NCBI GenBank assembly: GCA_001464355.1
Contig: LNEU01000033.1
Coordinates: 124,001 to 188,000, forward strand
Source: Burkholderiales bacterium Ga0077544
GTDB lineage: Bacteria; Pseudomonadota; Gammaproteobacteria; Burkholderiales; Burkholderiaceae_D
DNA length: 64,000 bases
Reading direction: 5' to 3'
A program made the translations under genes and the position numbers. The notes under the pieces are model-generated. The model ran no database searches. It had not been told where the DNA came from and saw nothing but the letters and a program-made list of their open reading frames with translations. Of this stretch, positions 8,609 through 16,563 are shown in pieces (position 1 is the stretch's first letter; the number at the start of each line of letters is the position of its first letter).

Positions 8609-8911
8609 TTACTTGCGTGAAATCAAAAGGCCAATCAAAACGCCAACGCCAGCAGAAATTGCCACTGCGCGCCATGGATTTTCATGTACGTATTCGTCGG
8701 TTTTTTCAGCGACTTCTTTACCGGTTTCGATCGCTGCGGTTTGTACTTCATGCGCGCGGGTCAATGCCGAATCCAGCAATTGCAGGCCGCGATTACGCAG
8801 TTCATCTGCCCGTTCACCCGTCGCACTGGTCGCTTCACGGAAGAGTTCTTGTGCGTCTTTAACTAAAGTTTTCATATCGCCCCGTGTGGTTTTCAAGGTT
8901 GATGCTTTCAT
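8609..8911 (-). CDS. DUF883 (ElaB/YqjD) family protein
   Basis: A 100-residue protein of the ElaB/YqjD family, whose E. coli members are tail-anchored inner-membrane proteins that bind ribosomes in stationary phase. It has an amphipathic helical body (LVKDAQELFREATSATGERA) and a C-terminal transmembrane anchor (AVAISAGVGVLIGLLISRK). The glycine-rich anchor after HENPWRAVA is diagnostic. I chose the ATG at 8911, preceded by AAGGGG, over an upstream in-frame start at 9043 that adds unrelated residues. It is the first gene of a three-gene minus-strand operon. Confidence 0.92.
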   Translation of the reverse strand: MKASTLKTTRGDMKTLVKDAQELFREATSATGERADELRNRGLQLLDSALTRAHEVQTAAIETGKEVAEKTDEYVHENPWRAVAISAGVGVLIGLLISRK

Positions 8912-9265
8912 GTGGATGCCCCTTATTATCAAATCAAAACGGTCAAAACAAACCACGGCCCGTCTTCGATAAAAATCAGTAGAACGGTACCGTGAATTGA
9001 ATATTCTACGGCTTATATACTGGCTGACTACTAGCGCGACCAATAGCGAATGTTCTATGCAAGCTATTACAGATTGTCTTCAATCTGACATCCGATTCAA
9101 ATCATAACTAGTGTGACACCAGCCCTATTCATAAGTTGCAGATGCCAAACATTCAGATTGCGATGCCGAATGCCTGCTTAAGTTTTATCATATTTTCAAG
9201 TGCGGCGACTAGGCGTTACCGCACATTACATGCAAATAAATTCTGGAAATTCGCATTTATCAAGA
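8912..9265. other. Intergenic region between DUF883 operon and flavoprotein gene
   Basis: About 350 bases lying upstream of the DUF883 operon and downstream of the flavoprotein gene. It presumably carries the operon promoter. No consensus promoter, hairpin or conserved open frame is convincing. Confidence 0.5.
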
Positions 9266-10699
9266 TCAAACGCCTGGGGTGCAATCCGTACAGTGTTCGA
9301 TAGCGCTGACGTGTTTCACCAGATTTTCTTTCAAATCCCGCAAAGCCGTGCGTACACCTTCTTCAATCACCGGATGATAAAACGGCATATCCAGCATTTG
9401 ATCCACTGTCATGTGATTCTGGCACGCCCACGCCAATAAATGCGCCATGTGTTCGGCCCGCGGGCCTATCATTTCAGCGCCGAGAAAACGATGCGAGCCG
9501 CGCTCAGCATACACCCGCAGCAAACCGCGATTCTGCCGCATGACGCGACTGCGTCCCTGATCTGCGAAAGACACTTCGCCCGTCTGAAAATGCTCTTTTT
9601 TCAAGGTGCGCTGGGTTTGTCCAATCATCGCAATCTGCGGGTCGGTAAAGGCGACTGCCAGTCCAGCCCGACGCAAACCCTTCATCACATGCGGAAAGCG
9701 CACGGCATTGTCGCCGGCGATGCGCCCCTCATCTGTGGCCTCATGGAGTAGCGGCCTGTCGTTGTCGACGTCGCCAGCCATAAAAATCGCACTATCACCG
9801 CACTGCATCGTCAGCGGATCAAACAAGGGCAGACCACGTTCATTGAGCTGCAGGCCGGCCGCTGCCAATCCCAGTTCGGCGATATTCGGCGTGCGACCAG
9901 TCGCTGCGAGCACATACTGAAAATGCTCGGTGCGCTCACTGCCATCGCCGCTACGCGTACGTAATTCCACCTGCTTTCCGACCAGCTTGGCAGCAACAAG
10001 CGCTGTATTCAACCGCAGATCCAGTTCACTTCCGAGGCAATCAATCGCCGCTTGATTGACAGCATCGTCACTCAGTTGGGCCAGTCTGCCGCCACGCCCA
10101 AAAACCGCCACGCGCACGCCTAAACGGTGCAAGGCCTGACCCAACTCAAGGCCGATTATGCCGGTGCCGATCACGGCCACCGATTCCGGCAAGTCGTCCC
10201 AGGCAAAGACGTCATCATTGACGATTAAATGTTTACCCAGATCGCGCAACTCTTGCGGTATCTGCGGACTGGAACCGGTGGCGATCACAATACGCTGCGC
10301 CTGGACCTGCGTGTGATCGTCCAGCTGCAGCCTGTCAGCGGCAATAAACCGTGCATGGCCGCGCAAGCGCTCGGCAGCATCGATACGCTCTACACCCTTG
10401 ACAACAAAACCGACAAAGCGATCGCGCTCACTCTTGACGCGCTGCATCACGGCTTTGCCATCGATGCGCAAGGTGCCTGCATGTACGCCGAAACCCGGCG
10501 CCTCGACTACCGCATGGGCGGCTTCTGCGGCGGCAATCAGTAACTTGCTCGGCATGCAACCGACTCGCGCACATGTGGTGCCATACGGGCCGCCTTCTAT
10601 CAATGCCACGCTCTTGCCATGGGCCTTGGCGGCGCGATATGCCGACAAACCTGCGCTCCCGGCACCTATCACTGCCACATCAAATTCCAGAGTTTTCAT
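9266..10699 (-). CDS. Dihydrolipoamide dehydrogenase-like FAD/NAD oxidoreductase
   Basis: A 477-residue class I pyridine-nucleotide disulfide oxidoreductase. The N-terminal FAD motif VIGAGSAGLSAYRAA is followed by the redox-active disulfide TCARVGCMPSK. The NAD-binding motif is VAVIGTGIIGLELGQAL, the second FAD motif ends in IFMAGDV, and the interface-domain catalytic pair HPVIEE is near residue 440. The start at 10699 (MKTLEFD) places the FAD motif at the usual position. No E1, E2 or glycine-cleavage genes are nearby, so its disulfide substrate is unclear. The C-terminus ends in CTDCTPGV, an extra CxxC pair outside the usual lipoamide dehydrogenase core, reminiscent in position of the tail cysteines of mercuric reductases; no mer genes are present. 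Confidence 0.88.
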   Translation of the reverse strand: MKTLEFDVAVIGAGSAGLSAYRAAKAHGKSVALIEGGPYGTTCARVGCMPSKLLIAAAEAAHAVVEAPGFGVHAGTLRIDGKAVMQRVKSERDRFVGFVVKGVERIDAAERLRGHARFIAADRLQLDDHTQVQAQRIVIATGSSPQIPQELRDLGKHLIVNDDVFAWDDLPESVAVIGTGIIGLELGQALHRLGVRVAVFGRGGRLAQLSDDAVNQAAIDCLGSELDLRLNTALVAAKLVGKQVELRTRSGDGSERTEHFQYVLAATGRTPNIAELGLAAAGLQLNERGLPLFDPLTMQCGDSAIFMAGDVDNDRPLLHEATDEGRIAGDNAVRFPHVMKGLRRAGLAVAFTDPQIAMIGQTQRTLKKEHFQTGEVSFADQGRSRVMRQNRGLLRVYAERGSHRFLGAEMIGPRAEHMAHLLAWACQNHMTVDQMLDMPFYHPVIEEGVRTALRDLKENLVKHVSAIEHCTDCTPGV

Positions 10700-10755
10700 G
10701 ATATCCACTGTAGAAAGACTATCGGATGGTGAGGCACAGCGGGTGCATGCTGCGA

Positions 10756-11241
10756 TCAATCGTTGCGACTATGCAGTTCGGCGATATCTTCAATACTGCC
10801 GATTTTAATCACGACAGGATGGATGGATGCGCCGGCATGCATAGGGCGCCAGGCAAAACGCCATTCATTTTCCTTGGCGTGATTCTTTGCTTTGGAAAAC
10901 ACTTTGCCCAAAGGACTGGGCGCACCGTATGAAACTGCGGCATCGATACCGGCCCAGTTCGGCAGCGTTCTTTGTACCGCTTTATGCAAACGTTCGCCGA
11001 ATTCTTCCGCATCGTGCACCACCAGATAAGAATCAACGCGCGCCTGGGTATCGAACAAGGTGCCCTCCCAGCTCTGCATCAAGCCAAGCACCAGATAATG
11101 CCCTGCAGGGGTGCCTTGCGTAGTCAGGTCCGGCACTGGCGGGCTCAAACGAAATTCGCCCAACGATAAAGAGCGCTCAAGACTGCTGCGTTCAGAAAAA
11201 TAATAAAGCTTGGAAGGACGTTTGCTATCGATCAAAGTCAT
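10756..11241 (-). CDS. Hypothetical protein
   Basis: A 161-residue soluble protein with no signal peptide or membrane segment and no family that I recognise. The sequence has the composition of a real gene (SKLYYFSERSSLERSLSLGE at the N-terminus, ending IEDIAELHSRND) and opens 56 bases upstream of the flavoprotein gene, so they could be cotranscribed. The conserved-looking aromatic and charged centre (KENEWRFAWRP) suggests a globular fold. No function is proposed. Confidence 0.7.
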   Translation of the reverse strand: MTLIDSKRPSKLYYFSERSSLERSLSLGEFRLSPPVPDLTTQGTPAGHYLVLGLMQSWEGTLFDTQARVDSYLVVHDAEEFGERLHKAVQRTLPNWAGIDAAVSYGAPSPLGKVFSKAKNHAKENEWRFAWRPMHAGASIHPVVIKIGSIEDIAELHSRND

Positions 11242-11388
11242 GCTGCGTCCTGAAAAATAGTAGTGATCAAGCGATCAGACCCTCTCATTTTAAGCAGATT
11301 GATCAAGACGTGCTGCATCAATCTGCAGAATACAGACATGATCACAAGAACATCCGTTATAAGGACCGCTTGATCCGGCGATCACAAA

Positions 11389-11420
11389 AACTAAAAGCGA
11401 CCCGCAAGTCGCTTTTAGTT
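11389..11420 (-). terminator. Rho-independent terminator
   Basis: A perfect 13-base inverted repeat, AACTAAAAGCGAC and its complement, encloses the 6-base loop CCGCAA. It lies downstream of the minus-strand Gly/Val-repeat gene. Confidence 0.85.
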
Positions 11421-11475
11421 TCGGTACAGCCCCACGCAAATCCATCACGTAATCGTCTGGGATTTGCACAGATCA

Positions 11476-11862
11476 CTAATTGCCTTGTTGAGCCTTTACG
11501 CGCGCATCGAGATTGGCCTTGGCATCGGCACCTCGTTTTTCGCGTGCGACTTTCTGCTCGGGGTTACGCACCTTGGCAGCGACACCGGCCTTGGCGTCGA
11601 GCGCCGATGATTTTGCGCCTTTTACGCCCTGCACTTTGCTCTCTGTACCTGCACCTGCATCGACACGGCCAGCAGCCCCATCAATTTGCGCTCCGGCACC
11701 TACGTTTGCTTTACCGCCAGCGGCGATACCCGAGCCCGACTGAGCACTGTCTGCCCCGACTCCGACTCCCACGCCCACACCCACTCCTTGCGCCAGTGCG
11801 AAGGAAGAAATGGAGGAAACGACGACAAACGACATGACATGCATGGTTTTTTTCAAGTTCAT
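11476..11862 (-). CDS. Small exported Gly/Val- and Ala-rich repeat protein
   Basis: A 128-residue secreted protein of unknown function. The start at 11862 has AGGAG upstream and opens a signal peptide (MNLKKTMHVMSFVVVSS to FALAQ). The mature protein begins with an uninterrupted GVGVGVGVGVG run and continues with low-complexity Gly/Ala/Lys sequence in which GAGA and DAKA motifs recur. The Gly-Val run is encoded by short tandem repeats that could change in length by slippage. It resembles no enzyme; a structural or surface role is a guess. It is monocistronic, bounded by its own terminator. Confidence 0.75.
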   Translation of the reverse strand: MNLKKTMHVMSFVVVSSISSFALAQGVGVGVGVGVGADSAQSGSGIAAGGKANVGAGAQIDGAAGRVDAGAGTESKVQGVKGAKSSALDAKAGVAAKVRNPEQKVAREKRGADAKANLDARVKAQQGN

Positions 11863-12066
11863 AAGGAAACTCCTGAAGTGAATGAAAGTAAGTTTATTAA
11901 TCACAAGCAGGAGTTGGAGAACCCTACAGCACAGTCGTTCGATAAAACGAAAATTTCAATCGGAAAAATCGCGCATAAGTATGCGCAAGCCATTGAATAG
12001 TCAGCGTTTTATCTAGTGTAAAAGTATGTAACGTCGATGCGAATTACGCTTGCAGCGCGCAATGTT

Positions 12067-12846
12067 TTACTGCGCAAGATTGCGATAACGCAAGCCATAC
12101 CATGCGAGCCCCAGCCATTCGTGCATCGCATAAGAGGTGTTATGCAAACTGCCAGGCAAAAAATCTGCCGGCGTTGATCGCCCCGTGCTGATAAAAATGG
12201 TCGGTGCTGGAATAACTTCGAGGCCCATCTGTTCAAATACCAGTTTCGCGCGCTGCATATGCAGCGCATCTGTTACCAACAGAATGCGGCGTACACCCGC
12301 GGCATTCAATATACGAAAAGAATACTGTGCATTCTCGGCTGTATTGTTAGATGCAGCCTCTATCCATTTCACCGGCGCAGAAAAATCTTCCTGCAATACG
12401 CGCGCCATGATCGATGCTTCCGAGACCGCTGCGCCGTCAGGTTGGCCGCCGCTTACCAAAAGCGGCAAACCCGTCTCTCTCTGCAGTGTTGCTGCGTATC
12501 GTATTCTTTGCAGAGTGGCAGCGCCGGGAATATCCTGTCCGCCATATTCGGGCGCGGCGCTGATACGCCCGCCGCCCAACACGACTATCGCCTGCGCATT
12601 GACCTCTTTTGCCGACAGCAAAGGAGGATTCAAGCGTTCCAGAGGAGTGATGAACAAGGAGGCACCAAAGCGCGTACTAATAACGGTCAACACGACTAAT
12701 GCCGCTATCGACAAAGCCAAACCGAGACGCGGCCAGCGTCTACGCATCCACAAACCCAGGGCGCACACCAGGATCAAATTCATGGGTGGCAGCAATAATG
12801 CGCCCATCACTGCATTAATCAACCAACTTAAACTCATGACGTGCAT
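12067..12846 (-). CDS. YdcF family protein (DUF218)
   Basis: A 259-residue membrane protein of the YdcF/ElyC/SanA superfamily, linked to envelope polysaccharide carriers. Two N-terminal hydrophobic segments (about residues 5-30 and 38-60) are followed by a DUF218 domain with the characteristic AIVVLGGGR, TGLPLLVSGG, NTAENA and ILLVTDALHMQRA motifs. A second possible start is the methionine at 12837. The exact substrate of this subgroup cannot be read from the sequence; an ElyC-like role in undecaprenyl-linked metabolism is a family-level guess. Confidence 0.9.
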   Translation of the reverse strand: MHVMSLSWLINAVMGALLLPPMNLILVCALGLWMRRRWPRLGLALSIAALVVLTVISTRFGASLFITPLERLNPPLLSAKEVNAQAIVVLGGGRISAAPEYGGQDIPGAATLQRIRYAATLQRETGLPLLVSGGQPDGAAVSEASIMARVLQEDFSAPVKWIEAASNNTAENAQYSFRILNAAGVRRILLVTDALHMQRAKLVFEQMGLEVIPAPTIFISTGRSTPADFLPGSLHNTSYAMHEWLGLAWYGLRYRNLAQ

Positions 12847-12923
12847 TCTTGCATTTGCAATTGATTTTAAAGGGTTGAGATTAACGCACGCTCAGGCGCT
12901 AGCGATGCAGGCAAGCCGGCAGG

Positions 12924-13385
12924 TTACTCATTCATTTGTTCTTCGGCTATCGTGCGCAACTGGAAGCGGCCATCGTTATTGAATAGCCAGGTCTCCATCA
13001 ACTCGATTCGGCCATGACGCAACAAGGACGTTGCCGGCTTCGGAAACGGGGCCGTGCTGCGCAAAGTAGAGAGCGCAGTAGCCTCGGTTGCGCGATCGCG
13101 GTTCGAGCGGAGGATTTCGCTGCGCAGCAAACTACCGTTGGCATCGACCACATACTTCACCACCACGACCGAGCGCAACAATGCCTGCGGACGGCCGACA
13201 TATACCTTGGTGGAATTGACCTGCACGATGCGATTCGCCAATGCGATCTTGTACTCACCTACCGAATCGGCGGTTGATGTGCCGTCTGCGGTGGTTTCGA
13301 TCTCGCCTCGCTGCAGGCCTTCCTTGCCGCCACATCCTGCCAATGCCAGCAGCAACAGAGTGATACCGATACGCTTATTAATCAT
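12924..13385 (-). CDS. Lipoprotein with TonB C-terminal-like domain
   Basis: A 153-residue lipoprotein. The start at 13385 opens a lipoprotein signal (MINKRIGITLLLLALAGCGG) with the lipobox cysteine at residue 20; longer in-frame starts would destroy it. The C-terminal part (VVVVKYVVDANGSLLRSEIL, then ALSTLRSTAPFPKP) has the strand-helix pattern of TonB C-terminal domains, usually found in energy transducers but also in free-standing lipoproteins. No ExbBD genes adjoin it, so an energy-coupling role is not supported. Confidence 0.8.
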   Translation of the reverse strand: MINKRIGITLLLLALAGCGGKEGLQRGEIETTADGTSTADSVGEYKIALANRIVQVNSTKVYVGRPQALLRSVVVVKYVVDANGSLLRSEILRSNRDRATEATALSTLRSTAPFPKPATSLLRHGRIELMETWLFNNDGRFQLRTIAEEQMNE

Positions 13386-13498
13386 TTTTACCTTCACATC
13401 AGGTTGATAGGTGGATTTCGGCCAGGGAGCGCACATACCACTCCCTCTGTTATTTATATCTAGCTGGGCCGCGGCAAACAAGCGACACCAGGCACCAG

Positions 13499-14470
13499 CT
13501 AGTCAAACGCTTGTTGCATCCTGAATTGCTCGGTTGCGGCAACCAGTGTTGCCGCTGTGCCTGGCTCCATTGCTGCATGCCCGGCATCATCAATGATATG
13601 CATTTTGGCTTGCGGCCAAGCCTGATGCAATCGATGTGCCGAGACCGGCGGGCACACTGCGTCATAGCGCCCCTGCACAATCACCGCCGGCAAATGACGA
13701 ATGCGATCAATCCCACTGATGAGTTGGTCCTGCACCATGAAGCCTTGATGCAAAAAATAATGTGCTTCCAGCCGCCCGATACCAAGCGCAAGCGCATCAC
13801 TGCCACACGCATTTATGGTTTCCGGCTGCGGCCGCAGAAAGAGGCAACTACCTTCATAGCGGCTCCAGTTACGCGCAGCCCGGGTGGCTAGCTCAGCATC
13901 GTCGCCAAACAATCTGCGCGCATATGCGTGCAACAAATCTGTGCGCTCCGCTTCCGGAATCTCGGCAATGAATGCATCATGCGCCTCCGGGAAAATGACG
14001 CGCATACCGTACAGAAACCAGTCGATCTCAGCCTGCGTGCATAGAAAAATTCCACGCAAGATAAAGCCGAGACAAGCTTGCGGATGCGCCTGCCCGTAGG
14101 CAAGCGCCAGCGTCGCTCCCCACGAGCCGCCGAACACCAGCCACTGCTCGATGTCGAGCATGCCCCGCAACACTTCTATGTCTTTAATCAGTAACGACGT
14201 CGTGTTATCGCGTATTTCGCCTAAAGGCGTCGATTTCCCGGAGCCGCGCTGATCGAACAAGACGATGCGGTAATACGCAGGATCGAAGAACTGCCGGTGC
14301 ATCGCAGTGATGCCACCACCGGGGCCGCCATGCAAAAACAAGACGGGCACGCCCTCAGGATTGCCACACTCTTCCCAATACAAGGTATGCAACTCATCGA
14401 CCGGCAACATGCCGCTGCGATATGGTTGCAATGGCGGAAACAATGGGGATACGGATACAGAAGCGTCCAT
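13499..14470 (-). CDS. pip: Proline iminopeptidase
   Basis: A 323-residue cytoplasmic alpha/beta-hydrolase of family S33 that removes N-terminal proline. It has the oxyanion-hole segment LFLHGGPGGG, the FDQRGSGKS motif, the nucleophile elbow GGSWGATLAL (catalytic Ser near 111), VVQGRYDAVCP with the catalytic Asp, and DAGHAAMEPG with the catalytic His. The start at 14470 gives the usual N-terminus (LFPPLQPYRSGMLPV). It stands alone; no regulation is visible. Confidence 0.95.
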   Translation of the reverse strand: MDASVSVSPLFPPLQPYRSGMLPVDELHTLYWEECGNPEGVPVLFLHGGPGGGITAMHRQFFDPAYYRIVLFDQRGSGKSTPLGEIRDNTTSLLIKDIEVLRGMLDIEQWLVFGGSWGATLALAYGQAHPQACLGFILRGIFLCTQAEIDWFLYGMRVIFPEAHDAFIAEIPEAERTDLLHAYARRLFGDDAELATRAARNWSRYEGSCLFLRPQPETINACGSDALALGIGRLEAHYFLHQGFMVQDQLISGIDRIRHLPAVIVQGRYDAVCPPVSAHRLHQAWPQAKMHIIDDAGHAAMEPGTAATLVAATEQFRMQQAFD

Positions 14471-14666
14471 GCATGCCTTGAAATTGAATGCCTGATTGTA
14501 ACCAAGGTTGGCGCATTGCAAGGGTGGAATAAAGATCTCTTACGCGCGTTACGTTTCCGCAAAGAAAAATCTGCGAGCTATTGTTGATATTCAATCTCTA
14601 TTTTTACAAGGGCAGGAAACTGCATGCATGAAAGCAAGCCGTATGCATTTGTATTGAAGTTACAGA

Positions 14667-15495
14667 ATGGTCTTACTGCAAGAATTTTTCTTATTTGAAA
14701 TTTCGCTGAAAAACTGTTTATACGCGTTAATTGCAACATCATTAACTTACCTGATTCTGGATTTACTCACGCGCTTCGCAGTCCGTTTTGCAAAAAGACG
14801 CATGTCGATTCTGGCGCGCCTCACCAAGCTGCGCGTCGATGAAGTTGTACTCGGCATATTAGACGGTTCCAAACGGTATCTATACTTTCTCTTCGCCTGT
14901 TTGATCGGCGTGCAGACGCTGATTCTCCCCGCTCAGTTGGAATTGCGCCTGTCGCAAGCCATTTGAAGTCGGCGACTTTATCGTAGTCGATGATTTGCAG
15001 GGAACCGTGGAATATATCGGCATCAAGACCACGCGACCGCACAGCCTCAGCGGCGAGCAGTTGATCCGCTCGAATACCGAATTGCTGAAATCGGCCATCC
15101 GCAATTACAAACGCATGTCGGAGCGACGCGTACTGTTCAACTTCGGCCTTATCCATCAAACCTCTGGCGAGCAAATTACGGAACTGACGGAAGCGCTGCG
15201 CCAGATCATCGATGCGATATCGGTGACGCGTTTTGACAGGGCACATTTTGTGCGCATAGGTGAAAGCAGCCTGGAATTTGAAGTGGTGTATTACCTGCAA
15301 CGCAGCGAGTACAACGACTACATGGATACGCAGAAGCGCATCAATCTGGAATTGATGCAGGCCTGCGCACAACGCGACATCGTCTTCGCCCATCCGACCC
15401 GTACCCTGCATGTCGCATCGCAAGTCCCGCTGACGATACTGCACACTGACCGGGACCCCGCTACGGGAGAAGAAGCAAAGATGGCGGCGTCTTGA
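14667..15495 (+). pseudogene. MscS-type mechanosensitive channel gene, inactivated by internal deletion
   Basis: Two out-of-phase fragments of one MscS-family protein. The first (14667-14966) encodes the N-terminal membrane part up to LPAQLELRLS and then hits TGA. The second is in another frame and enters at about 14956 as KPFEVGDFIVVDDLQGTVEY, continuing through SGEQLIRSNTELLKSAIRNY to 15495. In intact relatives, several further transmembrane helices including the pore helix separate these two blocks, so I estimate that roughly 100 codons are missing together with a frame change. Loss of the pore helix means no channel can be made. The surviving sequence is otherwise little decayed, which suggests a recent event. 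Confidence 0.85.
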
Positions 15496-15522
15496 TCAAC
15501 CCCACACGGTCTGCTACGCAGA

Positions 15523-15981
15523 TCAATCCTGTGCGGCGCGCTTCACCACCAGCCTATGCCGTGCAATGTCGTACACCCAGTTGAAACAAAATGCATACAG
15601 CATGAAGAAGGCCGAAAAAACCAGATCGAGAACCAGCGCATCGAGCAGTGAAATATTCAACCACCACGCCGTCAAGGGCAAGGCAATCGACATAAAGAAA
15701 GCTTCAAATCCCAAGGTATGCCACACCCGCATCCCTACTGTGCGACGCCAGCCGTAGCGATGCTCGGCCATTTCATAGAAATGGTTGTAGATCATGTTGC
15801 TCAACATCGCACACACAGCCAGGATCAATGCCAACGCGCCAAAATGGAACATATCCATATTGAAGCCGTAAGACATCAGAGGAACCAGAATGATCAGAGC
15901 GCAGATTTCAAACAGAACGGCGTGAAGAATGCGGCGAAATAATGTATTGATAACGAACTCAGGAAGAAGATAGCCGCCCAT
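15523..15981 (-). CDS. PACE family efflux transporter
   Basis: A 152-residue inner-membrane protein with four predicted helices, made of two copies of the bacterial transmembrane pair domain. The first copy has RRILHAVLFEICALIILVPL and the second RVWHTLGFEAFFMSIALPL, followed by the family-typical FNWVYDIARHRLV. The family prototype AceI exports chlorhexidine, and natural substrates are probably polyamines; which applies here is unknown. No divergent LysR-type regulator, common beside such genes, is present. Confidence 0.93.
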   Translation of the reverse strand: MGGYLLPEFVINTLFRRILHAVLFEICALIILVPLMSYGFNMDMFHFGALALILAVCAMLSNMIYNHFYEMAEHRYGWRRTVGMRVWHTLGFEAFFMSIALPLTAWWLNISLLDALVLDLVFSAFFMLYAFCFNWVYDIARHRLVVKRAAQD

Positions 15982-16097
15982 TATAATCCGCCAGATGCAG
16001 CTTGGTCAGTGCTGCCGATGACGGACAGTTTGCAGCGCAAGCAGGGCAAAGTTACCGGCGTCGACGGACTTAATCAGTAAAGTTTCTGCAAACAATG

Positions 16098-16126
16098 GTG
16101 ACAAAATTTTTAATATGCTCTATACT
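16098..16126 (+). promoter_or_regulatory. Sigma70 promoter of the tRNA-Val/tRNA-Asp operon
   Basis: GTGACA (16098-16103), a 17-base spacer and TATACT (16121-16126) are followed by a GC-rich discriminator, CGCCCCC, typical of stringently controlled stable-RNA promoters. It lies about 60 bases upstream of tRNA-Val. Confidence 0.75.
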
Positions 16127-16189
16127 TCGCCCCCTTCAGGCATGTTGGTCGACACCAACAAATGTTTGACTGAGTAAGCGGCAATACGC

Positions 16190-16265
16190 GGGTGCTTAGC
16201 TCAGTTGGTAGAGCGGCGCCCTTACAAGGCGTAGGTCGGCGGTTCGACCCCGTCAGCACCCACCA
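16190..16265 (+). tRNA. tRNA-Val (anticodon TAC)
   Basis: Cloverleaf with acceptor arms GGGTGCT/AGCACCC, D arm GCTCAGTTGGTAGAGC, anticodon loop CTTACAA and T arm GGCGGTTCGACCCCGTC. The CCA end is encoded. 76 nt. Confidence 0.96.
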
Positions 16266-16302
16266 ATCAGTCAAATGCAAGCCTGAATCAGTTTAGTAGT
16301 AT

Positions 16303-16379
16303 GGAGTGGTAGTTCAGTTGGTTAGAATACCGGCCTGTCACGCCGGGGGTCGCGGGTTCGAGTCCCGTCCACTCCGCCA
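16303..16379 (+). tRNA. tRNA-Asp (anticodon GTC)
   Basis: Cloverleaf with acceptor arms GGAGTGG/CCACTCC, D arm GTTCAGTTGGTTAGAAT, anticodon loop CTGTCAC and T arm GCGGGTTCGAGTCCCGT. The CCA end is encoded. 77 nt, 37 bases after tRNA-Val and probably cotranscribed with it. Confidence 0.96.
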
Positions 16380-16386
16380 GTTTAAG

Positions 16387-16412
16387 AAAATGCCCGCGCA
16401 AGCGGGCATTTT
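16387..16412 (+). terminator. Terminator of the tRNA operon
   Basis: Arms AAAATGCCCGC and GCGGGCATTTT surround a GCAA tetraloop, followed by more T residues, 8 bases after tRNA-Asp. Confidence 0.9.
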
Positions 16413-16499
16413 TGTTTTCAACTCACGATTCGGCGCAGCCAACACTCTGCGGAGTGGAGAAAGCGGCCTGCGGAACGTAGGCGAGTCCTATTCCATACT

Positions 16500-16528
16500 A
16501 AAAAGCCCCCGACTCACAGAGGCTTTTT
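16500..16528 (-). terminator. Terminator of the siderophore receptor gene
   Basis: Read on the minus strand, AAAAAGCC and GGCTTTTT form a hairpin ending in a T run. It starts 36 bases beyond the receptor stop codon. Confidence 0.75.
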
Positions 16529-16563
16529 GCATCTTCTGCTTCACAGGCAGAATCTCCACGCCA

